NCBI GenBank assembly: GCA_039812685.1
Contig: JBDIBB010000028.1
Span: forward strand, 1-37,156
Direction of reading: 5' to 3'
Length of the DNA stretch: 37,156 bases
Source: JBDIBB01 sp039812685
GTDB taxonomy: Bacteria; Acidobacteriota; Vicinamibacteria; Vicinamibacterales; JAFNAJ01
Numbering within the stretch: the first letter of the stretch is position 1; each line of letters opens with the position of its first letter. Under the pieces are notes generated by a model that worked only from the letters and a program-made list of their open reading frames with translations, ran no database searches and was not told the origin of the DNA. A program made the translations under genes and the position numbers. Of this stretch, positions 1-8,141 are shown in pieces.

Positions 1-103
1 CGCAGGGCAGGGCCGTGCTGCTGGCAGGCATCGGAACCTCCCACGAGAAACCGGCGGCCACGGCCGCGACAGCGAGGAAGCGCACCAGCAGCCGGCTCTT
101 CAC
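1..103 (-). CDS. 5' end of an exported protein (partial, runs off the window)
   Basis: A minus-strand reading frame starts with GTG at 103 and stays open to the window edge (34 codons). A good ribosome binding site, GGAGG, lies five bases upstream (109-113). The translated start has a basic n-region (MKSRLLVR), a hydrophobic alanine/valine core and a polar stretch with small residues, so it reads as a Sec signal peptide. Nothing of the mature protein is visible, so no family can be named. It diverges from the TPM gene at 379. The call rests on the ribosome site plus the signal-peptide pattern. Confidence 0.45.
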   Translation of the reverse strand, partial: MKSRLLVRFLAVAAVAAGFSWEVPMPASSTALPC

Positions 104-378
104 GATCGCCTCCGGAACCGGGCGCCGGCGCCCCCGCGGCCAGCGGCGTCGCGCCCGCATCACCAGGCCCACCGCCCGGATGCCCGGGATGCTATCGCAG
201 GTGGCAGCCGGCAGGGTACGCCTCTGCAGATTCATCCCGCCATACCGTGCGAATCCGCGAGGCGCGCGAGACGACGGCCGGATGACTCGCGCCTGCGGCC
301 CGCGTCGTCGCCGGAACCGCCCCGGGATTCCGGCAGGGCACGCCGGCCGGTCGCAGCGCACGGTATCATTCCGCCCAC

Positions 379-1320
379 ATGGTCAGGTCAGGGACGTCCG
401 CGGCACGACTCGCGCTCGCGATGCTCGCCCTGCTCTGCCTGCCCGTCGTCGCGGCGGCTGCGCCAGGCTTCCCGCAGCCGCACGGCAAGGTGAACGACTT
501 CGCCGGGGTGCTGGCGCCTGCCGACCGCGAAGCGCTCGCGACGCAACTCGACGAACTCGAGCGCGACACATCGGCCGAGACCGCCGTCGTCATCGTGCGA
601 TCGCTGGAGGGGCGCGGGCTCGAGGAATACGCCTCGGGCCTGTTCGCAGAGTGGGGCATCGGGAAGAAGGGCAAGGACAACGGGGTGCTCGTGCTGGTCG
701 CGGTCGCCGACCGCGCGATGCGGATCGAGGTGGGCTACGGGCTGGAGGGCATCCTGCCCGACGGGCTGACGGGCTCGGTGATCCGTGAGCTGTTCCTCCC
801 GCGGTTTCGCGAGGGCGACTACCGGCGCGGCATCCTCGAGGGGACCTCGCGCGTGGCGGAGATCATCCGCCGCAACGAGACGCTCTCACCAGAGCAACGC
901 GCGGCCCTCGATGCCGAGGCCGGCGATCGCTGGCCCGCCTGGCTGGTCACGCTGCTGCCGGCGGGCATTGCCGGCGCGGGCGCCTTCCTCGGCGCGGCAC
1001 TGCTGCGCGCCAGGGTCGTTGGCGAGATCTTCGATGCGCTGGTGCTGACGGCCTTCGGCCTCGGGCTGTCGATTCCGCTGTCCTCCACGGTCAACCCGCT
1101 GGTCGTGGCGGGACTGGCCCTGGCTTGCGCGGTGATCGGCTTCGTCGCAGGCGGCCGGCCACGGGTGCGGACGTGGCTGCGAGGTACCGGCAAGGGCAGC
1201 CGCGACTCCGGCTGGATCGGCTCGCGGCGCGGTTCCGGGTCGTCGCGTGGTTCCAGCTCCAGCTCCAGCTCGTTCGGCGGCGGGCGCTCGGGCGGCGGAG
1301 GCGCGAGCGGGCGCTGGTGA
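379..1320 (+). CDS. TPM-domain (YgcG-type) membrane protein
   Basis: This 313-residue protein has a signal peptide (residues about 1-28, ending in a run of alanines) and then a TPM domain (about 35-165), with the typical opening VNDFAGVLAP and the later motif RAMRIEVGYGLEGILPD. Two to three membrane segments follow at about 190-260. The tail is rich in Ser and Gly and ends GGGGASGRW, as in the YgcG family. TPM proteins are extracytoplasmic and membrane-anchored; the family has been linked to acid phosphatase activity and photosystem repair in plants, but the bacterial role is unsettled. Bacterial TPM genes often sit beside lemA; no lemA is visible here. A TATCAT hexamer at 364-369, nine bases before the ATG, may be its -10 element. 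The gene lies 67 bases before the DUF4178 operon leader and may be functionally linked to it. Confidence 0.85.
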   Translation: MVRSGTSAARLALAMLALLCLPVVAAAAPGFPQPHGKVNDFAGVLAPADREALATQLDELERDTSAETAVVIVRSLEGRGLEEYASGLFAEWGIGKKGKDNGVLVLVAVADRAMRIEVGYGLEGILPDGLTGSVIRELFLPRFREGDYRRGILEGTSRVAEIIRRNETLSPEQRAALDAEAGDRWPAWLVTLLPAGIAGAGAFLGAALLRARVVGEIFDALVLTAFGLGLSIPLSSTVNPLVVAGLALACAVIGFVAGGRPRVRTWLRGTGKGSRDSGWIGSRRGSGSSRGSSSSSSSFGGGRSGGGGASGRW

Positions 1321-1365
1321 ACCGCGCACGCGCCGGCCCGCGCCAATCGGCGCTCGGGCCTGAGG

Positions 1366-1371
1366 TATACT
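1366..1371 (+). promoter_or_regulatory. Candidate -10 element (TATACT) for the DUF4178/DUF350 operon
   Basis: TATACT matches the sigma-70 -10 consensus TATAAT at five of six positions and stands out in a very GC-rich stretch. It lies between the TPM stop (1320) and the operon. No recognisable TTGACA lies 16-18 bases upstream. Transcription from here would begin near 1378, ten bases before the small ORF at 1388. Confidence 0.4.
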
Positions 1372-1387
1372 CCGCGCGATTCGCCCG

Positions 1388-1525
1388 ATGACTGGTTGCG
1401 AACGGATCGACCGGGGCCACGGACGCCTCGCGTTGCGCGGCGCAACGACCTCCGTGCGGCTCCCGGATGCGACAGCCGGGAACCGCCCTGCCGGCACGCC
1501 TCCCGTGCCGATCCCCACGCCGTGA
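1388..1525 (+). CDS. Possible 45-residue leader ORF coupled to the DUF4178 gene
   Basis: ATG at 1388 opens a 45-codon frame whose TGA (1523-1525) overlaps the preferred GTG start of the next gene (1522) as GTGA, the same overlap used twice elsewhere in this window. About 84% of its codons end in G or C, as in real genes here. The product would be Arg/Pro/Thr-rich and ends in a proline-rich stretch; I recognise no domain. It could be a leader peptide that couples translation to the next gene, or chance. There is no clear ribosome binding site, but the ATG lies about ten bases after the start site predicted from the TATACT at 1366. Confidence 0.25.
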   Translation: MTGCERIDRGHGRLALRGATTSVRLPDATAGNRPAGTPPVPIPTP

Positions 1526-3444
1526 GCCGCTTCGCCACGCGCTGCCCCAACTGCGGCGCGCCGATCGTCTTCGCCTGGTCGCAGTCGGTGCAGACGGTGT
1601 GCCCGCACTGCCGCTCGCTGGTGGTGCGACACGACGTGGACCTGCGGGCGCTCGGGCTGGTCGCGGCCGCGCCACCCGACATCTCGCCCATCCAGCTCGG
1701 CACGCACGGCCGGTTCGAAGGACGCGCCTTCGAGGTGGTGGGACGCATCGCCTACGAATACGAGGACGGCGGGTGGAACGAGTGGCACATCGTCTTCGAC
1801 GATGGCGAGAGCGGCTGGCTCTCGGACGCGCAGGCGGAATACGCCATCTCACGCGCCGCGCAGCCGCCGAAAGCGCTGCCGTCGCGCTCCGAGCTGGAGG
1901 TGGGACGGCGCTTCCGCTTCGAGGGCCGTGAGTACGTCACCACCACGGTGACGTGGGCGAACTACGCGGCCGTGGAAGGCGAGCTGCCGTTCATCACGTG
2001 GGATCGCACGCGAACGGCCTTCGCCGACCTGAAGACGACCAGCGGCCACTTCGCGACGATCGACTACTCGGAGGATCCGCCGCTGCTGTTCCTCGGCCGG
2101 TTCGCGGAGGTCGAGGAGCTGGCTCTCACGAACCTGCGCGAGTTCCCGGGCGGCCTCGCCGAGTCGGCCGTGCGCGGCTTCAACTGTTCGGCCTGCGGCG
2201 CAGCCATCGCGCTGCGCGCCGCGCAGCTCACGGCCAACGTCGCCTGCCCGGCGTGCGGCACCATCGTCAGCCCGCACGATCCCGACCTGCGCGTGCTGCA
2301 GGAGGCGGCGGCGCGGCAGGCGCACGCGCCGAAGATCCCGCTCGGCACGCGCGGGACGCTCGACGGCCAGCCGTGGGAGGTGATCGGCTTCCAGTACCGC
2401 ACCATCACGGTGGAAGACGAGGTGTACGGCTGGGACGAATACCTGCTGCTGAACCCGTACCACGGCTTCCGGTATCTCAGCGAATACCAGGGCCACTGGA
2501 ACGTGATCCGATCGCTGAAGCAGCTGCCGGTCGGCGACCTGACGACCACGGCGCTCTACGACGGGCGGCGGTTCCGGCGCTTCCAGGCCGCCACGGCCAC
2601 CACGCGCGTCGTCTACGGCGAGTTCCCCTGGCAGGTGCGCGCCGGCGACACCGTGAAGACCACCGACTTCATCTCGCCGCCGCTGATGCTCTCGCGCGAG
2701 GGCGAGGGCACCGACGAGACGTGGTCGCTCGGCGCCTACACGCCGGGCCAGACGATCTGGACCGGGTTCTCTCTGCCGGGCACGCCGCCGCGAGCCATCG
2801 GGGTGTTCGCCAACCAGCCGTCGCCCTACGCGGGCCGGCCGCGCGTCTTCTGGACCATCTTCGCCCTGCTCGCCTTCGTCTGGCTGGCGCTGGTCGGCGG
2901 CCGCTTCCTGCTGGCCGGGCGCCGCATCGTGTTCGAGGGCCGCTACGCGTTCACCCCGGCCGCCACCACCGTCGCGCCGCCCGCGGAGGACGCCGCCGCC
3001 TTCGTGACGCCCGAATTCGAGGTGCCGGGCGACCTGGCCAACCTCGAGGTGCGGGCGGAGGCGCCCGGACTGGACAACGACTGGCTGTCGCTGGCGATCG
3101 CGCTCGTGAACGTCGAGACGGGCTCGGCCCTCGACTCCGGCATCGAGCTGTCCTACTACGCCGGCGTGGAGGACGGCGAGCGCTGGACCGAGGGATCGCG
3201 CACGGCGAGCCTGATGCTGCCCGAGGTGCCACGCGGCAAGTACCTCCTTCGCATCGACCCCGCGGGCGGCGTCGCTGGCCGGCGGATCGACTACTCGGTG
3301 CGCGTGCGGCGCGACGTGCCGCGTCTGTTCTATCCGCTGCTGGCGCTCGGCCTGCTGGCCATTCCCCCGCTGCTCGCCTCCAGGCACGCGCTCGGCTTCG
3401 AGAGCCGGCGCTGGGAGGAGAGCAGCGACGAAGACGACGAGTGA
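1522..3444 (+). CDS. Double zinc-ribbon / double DUF4178 membrane protein
   Basis: The 640-residue protein (GTG start at 1522) has two repeats of the same layout: a zinc ribbon (C8-x2-C11 and C27-x2-C30; again C222-x2-C225 and C242-x2-C245), each followed by a DUF4178 domain (about 55-190 and 270-400) with the typical opening 'LG(T)xGxx(D/E)Gxx(F/W)EV(I/V)G'. A membrane helix (about 442-466), a predicted beta-rich extracytoplasmic domain (about 470-595), a second helix (about 601-619) and an acidic tail (ESSDEDDE) complete it. DUF4178 proteins occur beside DUF350 and polyamine-synthase-like genes; their function is unknown. A longer form from TTG at 1396 is possible, but that extension is Arg-rich and shows no family similarity. 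The next gene begins five bases after its stop codon. Confidence 0.8.
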   Translation: MSRFATRCPNCGAPIVFAWSQSVQTVCPHCRSLVVRHDVDLRALGLVAAAPPDISPIQLGTHGRFEGRAFEVVGRIAYEYEDGGWNEWHIVFDDGESGWLSDAQAEYAISRAAQPPKALPSRSELEVGRRFRFEGREYVTTTVTWANYAAVEGELPFITWDRTRTAFADLKTTSGHFATIDYSEDPPLLFLGRFAEVEELALTNLREFPGGLAESAVRGFNCSACGAAIALRAAQLTANVACPACGTIVSPHDPDLRVLQEAAARQAHAPKIPLGTRGTLDGQPWEVIGFQYRTITVEDEVYGWDEYLLLNPYHGFRYLSEYQGHWNVIRSLKQLPVGDLTTTALYDGRRFRRFQAATATTRVVYGEFPWQVRAGDTVKTTDFISPPLMLSREGEGTDETWSLGAYTPGQTIWTGFSLPGTPPRAIGVFANQPSPYAGRPRVFWTIFALLAFVWLALVGGRFLLAGRRIVFEGRYAFTPAATTVAPPAEDAAAFVTPEFEVPGDLANLEVRAEAPGLDNDWLSLAIALVNVETGSALDSGIELSYYAGVEDGERWTEGSRTASLMLPEVPRGKYLLRIDPAGGVAGRRIDYSVRVRRDVPRLFYPLLALGLLAIPPLLASRHALGFESRRWEESSDEDDE

Positions 3445-3448
3445 CGTG

Positions 3449-3637
3449 ATGGTGCGATCCCTGCTCTACCTGGTCTTCGGCTTCGCGGTCCTGGGCTCGA
3501 TGGCCGCCATCGAGCAACGCGGCTGGGCGCTGTGGGGACCGACGCGCGTGGAGGGCGTGCCCCGAACCCTGCGCGACAACCCCGGCGCGTACCGGCCGCA
3601 CTACCGGTCGTCGCCCCGCTACTTCGGAGGCAAGTGA
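3449..3637 (+). CDS. Small one-helix membrane protein of the DUF4178/DUF350 operon
   Basis: A 62-residue product with one N-terminal membrane helix (about 5-22) and a basic, aromatic tail ending SSPRYFGGK. The segment around 'RDNPGAYRPHY' resembles the C-termini of small uncharacterised proteins I recall from other DUF4178/DUF350 operons. It starts four bases after the upstream stop (GTG at 3446 is an alternative start) and its own TGA directly abuts the ATG of the DUF350 gene, so it is almost certainly translated in the same operon. Function unknown; it may be a small partner of the membrane complex. Confidence 0.7.
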   Translation: MVRSLLYLVFGFAVLGSMAAIEQRGWALWGPTRVEGVPRTLRDNPGAYRPHYRSSPRYFGGK

Positions 3638-3850
3638 ATGGACGGTCAACTCGTGCCCAACCTCCTCGCCGCACTGGTCTTCGCGGTGCTCGGGATCGGG
3701 ATCCTCGTGCTCGCCTTCGTCGTGTTCGACAAGGCGACGCCCTACGACCTGTGGGGTGAAATCGTCGAGAAGCAGAACGTCGCGCTGGCGGTGCTGGCCG
3801 GGTGCGGGCTGCTGGGCCTGTCGCTGATCATCGCCGCGGCGATCCACTGA
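3638..3850 (+). CDS. Short DUF350 family membrane protein
   Basis: Seventy residues with two membrane helices (about 7-30 and 48-69). Between them lies the family's signature, a polar loop around 'DKATPYDLWGEIVEKQN'. DUF350 (COG3766, YjfL-like) proteins often have two or more copies of this two-helix unit; this one has a single unit. A ribosome binding site GGAGG lies just before the start, inside the end of the previous gene. The context, between DUF4178 and a membrane-bound aminopropyltransferase, is the recurring neighbourhood for this family. The biochemical role is not established. Confidence 0.8.
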   Translation: MDGQLVPNLLAALVFAVLGIGILVLAFVVFDKATPYDLWGEIVEKQNVALAVLAGCGLLGLSLIIAAAIH

Positions 3851-3886
3851 TCGCGCGCGCCGCTTGCGTCGCAACCGGTTCCGCCC

Positions 3887-5383
3887 GTGGCCGCCGCGCT
3901 GCTCGTCGCCGTCCTGCTGATCGCCGCCTGCTCGCTCGTTTACGAGCTGGTGGCGGGCGCGATCGCCAGCTACCTGCTGGGCGACAGCGTCACGCAGTTC
4001 TCCACGGTCATCGGCACCTACCTGTTCGCCATGGGCATCGGCTCGTGGCTCTCGCGCTTCGTGGTGCGCAACGTCGCGGCGCGCTTCGTCGCGGTGGAGC
4101 TGCTGGTCGGCTTCGTCGGCGGCTTCTCCTCGGCGCTCCTGTTCCTGTCCTTCGCCTGGACGGAGGGCTTCCGCGTCGTCCTCTACGCGCTGGTGCTGAT
4201 CGTCGGCACGCTGGTCGGCCTCGAGATCCCGCTGCTGATGCGGATCCTCCGCGGGCGCTTCGACTTCAAGGACACAATCGCCAACGTCCTCGCCTTCGAC
4301 TACCTCGGCGCGCTGGGCGCGTCGCTGCTCTTCCCGCTGCTGCTGGTGCCGCACCTCGGCCTGATCCAGACGGCGCTGCTCTTCGGGCTGATCAACACGG
4401 GCGTGGCGCTGTGGACGACGTACCTGCTGGCGGCCGACCTCCGGCGCCCCTGGCGGACCCGCACGGCGTGCGTCGCGGTGCTGCTGCTGCTGGTGGGGGG
4501 CATGCTCTCGGCCAACCGGCTGATGGACACGGCGGAAGCCAACCTCTACGCCGACGAGGTGGTGTTCGCGCGGACGACGCCGTACCAGCGGATCGTGATT
4601 ACGGCGTGGCGCGACGACCTGCGGCTGTTCCTGAACTCGCACCTGCAGTTCAGCTCGCGAGACGAGTACCGTTACCACGAGGCGCTGGTGCACCCGGCAC
4701 TGGCGGCGCGGCCCGACGCGCGGCGGGTGCTCGTGCTCGGCGGCGGCGACGGGCTGGCCGTGCGCGAGATCCTCAAGTACCCCCACGTCGAGCAGGTCAC
4801 GCTCGTCGACCTCGATCCGGAGATGACGCGGATCTTCCGGACGCACCCTGAACTGCGGCGGCTCAACCACGGCTCGCTCAACGACCCGCGCGTGCGCGTC
4901 GAGAACGCCGACGCCTTTCCGTGGCTCGAGGAGGGCACCGATCTGTACGACGTCGCGCTGGTGGACTTCCCCGACCCGTCGAACTACTCGATCGGCAAGC
5001 TCTACACCACCGCGTTCTACCGCCGGCTGGCGCGACGGCTCGCGCCCGAAGGGTTGTTCGTGGTCCAGAGCACGTCGCCGCTGTTCGCGCGGCAGGCATA
5101 CTGGTGCGTGGTGGAAACGATTCGCGCGGCCGGACTCGAGGCGTGGCCCTACCACGCCTACGTGCCGTCGTTCGGCGAGTGGGGGTTCGTGCTCGCCGGC
5201 CGGGGCCCATGGGCCCCGCCGCGCCGTTTGCCGCCCGACCTGAGGTTCGTCACGGCAACGCAGCTCCCGTCGATGTTCGAGTTCCCACCCGACATGGCGC
5301 CGGTGGAAGCCGAAGTGAACCGGCTGAACAACCAGGCGCTCGTGCACTACTACGAGCGCGAGTGGAGCGCGATCGCCCGGTGA
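3887..5383 (+). CDS. Membrane-embedded polyamine aminopropyltransferase-like protein (SpeE domain)
   Basis: The 498-residue protein has an N-terminal block of about six or seven membrane helices (1-230) and a cytosolic spermidine-synthase fold (about 235-475). The SAM/dcSAM-binding motif GGGDG is at 285-289, the acidic loop LVDLD follows the next strand, and the catalytic pair is kept as VDFPDP (D360 and D363, same spacing as the SDCTDP of E. coli SpeE). The 'DFPDPSNYSIGKLY' form is typical of the membrane-bound subfamily rather than soluble SpeE, so the acceptor may be something other than putrescine. The start is GTG at 3887, 36 bases after the DUF350 stop. The stop overlaps the next gene by four bases (GTGA). 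No speD is visible nearby, so decarboxylated SAM would have to come from elsewhere. Confidence 0.85.
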   Translation: MAAALLVAVLLIAACSLVYELVAGAIASYLLGDSVTQFSTVIGTYLFAMGIGSWLSRFVVRNVAARFVAVELLVGFVGGFSSALLFLSFAWTEGFRVVLYALVLIVGTLVGLEIPLLMRILRGRFDFKDTIANVLAFDYLGALGASLLFPLLLVPHLGLIQTALLFGLINTGVALWTTYLLAADLRRPWRTRTACVAVLLLLVGGMLSANRLMDTAEANLYADEVVFARTTPYQRIVITAWRDDLRLFLNSHLQFSSRDEYRYHEALVHPALAARPDARRVLVLGGGDGLAVREILKYPHVEQVTLVDLDPEMTRIFRTHPELRRLNHGSLNDPRVRVENADAFPWLEEGTDLYDVALVDFPDPSNYSIGKLYTTAFYRRLARRLAPEGLFVVQSTSPLFARQAYWCVVETIRAAGLEAWPYHAYVPSFGEWGFVLAGRGPWAPPRRLPPDLRFVTATQLPSMFEFPPDMAPVEAEVNRLNNQALVHYYEREWSAIAR

Positions 5384-6897
5384 CGCTGTCACGCCGCGAG
5401 TTCCTCGGCATCGGGCTGGCCGGGCTGACGCGCAAGTCGGCGCCACCCCTGCCCCGGGGCGACTTCGTGTTCGAGTCGCAGGCGACAGGTCACGCCCTGC
5501 GCGACGCGACGCTCGCCGCCTCCACCCGAACGCCGCGAGGCGCGCCCATCGTCATCGTCGGCGGCGGCATCGCGGGGCTGAGCGCGGCGTGGCGGCTCCA
5601 GCGCCGCGGCTTCACCGACTTCGTCCTGATCGAACTGGAACGCGAGGTCGGCGGCAACTCACGCAGCGGACGCAACGACGTGTCGGCCTATCCCTGGGCG
5701 GCGCACTACGTACCCGTGCCCGACGAGCGCGCCACGCTGGTGCGCGAACTCCTCACCGACCTGGGCGTGCTCGGGCCCGACGGCTGGGACGAGCGCCACC
5801 TGTGCTTCGCGCCGCGGGAACGGCTCTTCATCCACGGCCGCTGGCAGGAAGGCCTCGAACCGCTGGTGGGCCCGGGCCGCCGCGATCGCGACCAGTTCGC
5901 ACGCTTCGACGAGACGATGCGGCGCTTCCGGGACGGTGGCGCCTTCACCATCCCTTCCTCACGGGGCCTCGAGCGCCAGGGGCCGGCACGCGCCCTCGAC
6001 AACCAGTCGATGGCCGCCTGGCTCGACGCGCAGGGCCTCGACTCACCCTGGCTGCGCTGGCTCGTCGACTACGCCTGCCGCGACGACTACGGCGCACGCG
6101 CACGCGACGTGTCGGCCTGGGCCGGCGTGCACTACTTCGCCAGCCGACCCGAACACGAGGACGGCCCGCTGACCTGGCCCGCGGGCAACGGCTGGATCAC
6201 CGCGCGGCTGGCCGAGCGGCTGGGAGGCCGGATCCTGGCCGGCGAACCGGTGACGCGGGTGGCGCGCGAGCGACAGCGCTGGCGGATCGATACGCCGTCG
6301 ACGACGTGGGCGGCCGACGCGGTGATCTTCGCGGCGCCGCTGTGGCTGGCACCGTGGATCGTGGAGGGATGGGCCGGGCCGACGGGCATCGAGACGTCGC
6401 CGTGGCTGGTGGCGAACCTGACGCTCGAACGCTGGCCCCGGGAGCACGGTCTCGACCCGGCCTGGGACAACGTGATCTTCGACTCCCCCGCCCTCGGCTA
6501 CGTCGTCGCCACGCACCAGTCGCTGCGCACCTTCGTGCCGCGCACGATGTGGACCTACTACTGGGCGCTGGCCGATGTGCCCGCCGCGCAGGCGCGCCGC
6601 TGGCTGCTCGATCAGTCATGGGCCTCGCTCGCGACGCGCGTCCTCGACGACCTGTCGCGCGCGCATCCGGACATCCGCGACTGCGTGAGCCGCCTCGACA
6701 TCCTGCGCCTCGGGCACGCGATGCCGCGGCCGACGGTGGGGTTCCTGTCGCTGGCCGCACGCCAGCGGGCGCGGGCGCACGGCGACGGCCTCTACTTCGC
6801 GCACTCGGACGTGAGCGGGCTGGCCCTGTTCGAGGAGGCGCAGGAACGGGGCGTCACAGCCGCCGATCACGCGCTGGCGCGCGTCGCACGGCGCTGA
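5380..6897 (+). CDS. Tat-type FAD-dependent oxidoreductase (amine-oxidase-like)
   Basis: A 505-residue flavoprotein starting GTG at 5380, overlapping the aminopropyltransferase stop. Residues 4-10 (SRREFLG) match the twin-arginine motif SRRxFLK, followed by a short hydrophobic stretch, so export of the folded flavoenzyme is likely. The FAD-binding motif VGGGIAGLSAAW is at about 50-61, followed by the ELEREVGGNSRSG segment typical of the amine oxidase/phytoene desaturase group. The C-terminal FAD-contact region is around 'GLYFAHSDVSGLALFEEA' (about 470-488). Translational coupling to a polyamine-transfer enzyme makes an amine or polyamine derivative a plausible substrate, but this is inference. 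It could equally be a related NAD(P)-binding desaturase. No metal or heme motifs were seen. Confidence 0.75.
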   Translation: MTLSRREFLGIGLAGLTRKSAPPLPRGDFVFESQATGHALRDATLAASTRTPRGAPIVIVGGGIAGLSAAWRLQRRGFTDFVLIELEREVGGNSRSGRNDVSAYPWAAHYVPVPDERATLVRELLTDLGVLGPDGWDERHLCFAPRERLFIHGRWQEGLEPLVGPGRRDRDQFARFDETMRRFRDGGAFTIPSSRGLERQGPARALDNQSMAAWLDAQGLDSPWLRWLVDYACRDDYGARARDVSAWAGVHYFASRPEHEDGPLTWPAGNGWITARLAERLGGRILAGEPVTRVARERQRWRIDTPSTTWAADAVIFAAPLWLAPWIVEGWAGPTGIETSPWLVANLTLERWPREHGLDPAWDNVIFDSPALGYVVATHQSLRTFVPRTMWTYYWALADVPAAQARRWLLDQSWASLATRVLDDLSRAHPDIRDCVSRLDILRLGHAMPRPTVGFLSLAARQRARAHGDGLYFAHSDVSGLALFEEAQERGVTAADHALARVARR

Positions 6898-6971
6898 GCA
6901 CCAGCTCGCGATCCCCGGCTTCGCTTACACTCCAGGCGAGACGGCCAGCCGGTGCCGGACGCACGCGACTC

Positions 6972-8141
6972 ATGACCGCCCCTCCCGACGCAGGATCCGC
7001 AGGCGCCAGGGCCATCGAGGCCTTCGCCGCAACCTGCGGCTCGCCGCCGGCGCTGCTGGCACGCGCGCCGGGCCGGGTGAACCTGATCGGCGAGCACACC
7101 GACTACAACGGCGGCTTCGTGCTCCCCATGGCGATCGACCGCGCGGCGTGGATCGCGTGCCGGCGACGCGAGGATCGGCGGGTGCGCATCCGCGCGCTCG
7201 ATTTCGACGAGGCGGTCACCATCGACATCGACGCGCTCGAGCCGGGCGCGGCCACGGGCGGCTGGAGCGAGTACGCGCGGGGGGTGCTCTGGGCGCTGCG
7301 TGAGGGCGGCTGCGATCTGCGCGGCTGGGACGGCGTGCTGGCCAGCGACGTGCCGATCGGCGCGGGCCTGTCGTCCTCGGCCGCCATCGAACTCGCCCTG
7401 GTGCGCGCGTGCCAGGCCGTCAGCGGGTTCCCGTGGGATCCGAAGCCGCTGGCGCTGCGGGCACAGCACGCCGAGAACGCCTGGGTCGGCGTGCGCTGCG
7501 GCAACATGGACCAGTTGATTGCAGCCTGCGCCGAGGCCGGCGCCGCGCTGCTGATCGACTGCCTCACGCTCGACACGCAGGCCGTGCCGCTGCCCGCGGG
7601 CGTGCGGGTGGTGGTGCTCGACACGGCCACGCGACGCGGGCTGGCCGACTCGGCCTACAACGAGCGCCGCGCCCAGTGTGAACGCGCCGCCGCGGTGCTC
7701 GGCGTGCGGTGGCTGCGCGAGGCGGATGCCGCCCTGCTCGCCGCGCACGCCGCGACGCTCGACGCGGTCACCCATCGACGCGCGCGCCACGTGATCTCGG
7801 AGAACGCGCGCACGCTGGAGGCAGTCGAAGCGGCCCGGGCCGGCCACCTCACACGGCTCGGACAGCTGTTTGACGCCAGTCACGCCAGCCTGCGCGACGA
7901 CTTCGAGGTGTCGAGCGCGGCGCTGGACACGATGGTCGCCAGCGCGCGCGAGGCGGGCGGCTGTCTCGGCGCCCGCATGACGGGCGCGGGCTTCGGCGGC
8001 TGCGCGGTCGCGCTGGTCGAGGAGCCGGCGCTCGGCGCCTTCACGGCGCGCCTCGCGCGCGCCTACACGCAGGCCACCGGCCTCGTCGCCGCCATCTACC
8101 CCTGCCGGCCGGCAGCCGGCGCCAGCCTCATCGGCCTGTGA
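6972..8141 (+). CDS. galK: Galactokinase
   Basis: A 389-residue GHMP kinase that phosphorylates alpha-D-galactose to galactose 1-phosphate with ATP, the first step of the Leloir pathway. The galactokinase signature GRVNLIGEHTDYNGG is at 34-48, the ATP-binding loop VPIGAGLSSSAA at about 127-138, the catalytic Asp lies in GNMDQ, and the third motif MTGAGFGGC is at about 336-344. Length is normal for the family. A TACACT hexamer at 6926-6931 may be the -10 element, 40 bases before the start. No galT, galE or galM lies beside it, so the rest of the pathway must be encoded elsewhere. It follows the flavoenzyme by 74 bases and is probably a separate unit. Confidence 0.93.
   Translation: MTAPPDAGSAGARAIEAFAATCGSPPALLARAPGRVNLIGEHTDYNGGFVLPMAIDRAAWIACRRREDRRVRIRALDFDEAVTIDIDALEPGAATGGWSEYARGVLWALREGGCDLRGWDGVLASDVPIGAGLSSSAAIELALVRACQAVSGFPWDPKPLALRAQHAENAWVGVRCGNMDQLIAACAEAGAALLIDCLTLDTQAVPLPAGVRVVVLDTATRRGLADSAYNERRAQCERAAAVLGVRWLREADAALLAAHAATLDAVTHRRARHVISENARTLEAVEAARAGHLTRLGQLFDASHASLRDDFEVSSAALDTMVASAREAGGCLGARMTGAGFGGCAVALVEEPALGAFTARLARAYTQATGLVAAIYPCRPAAGASLIGL

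Noticed and set aside
15..788. Long plus-strand open frame across the left end
   Set aside because: It overlaps the well-supported TPM gene in another frame, is extremely Arg-rich and has no domain; a shadow of high GC.
5202..5217. Perfect palindrome GGGGCCCATGGGCCCC
   Set aside because: It lies inside the conserved aminopropyltransferase domain; at this GC content it is best explained by coding sequence (Gly-Pro-Trp-Ala-Pro).
2951..5446. 831-codon minus-strand open frame
   Set aside because: It lies antisense to three recognised operon genes; its composition (His, Gln, Arg, Asp-rich) is typical of antisense frames at high GC.
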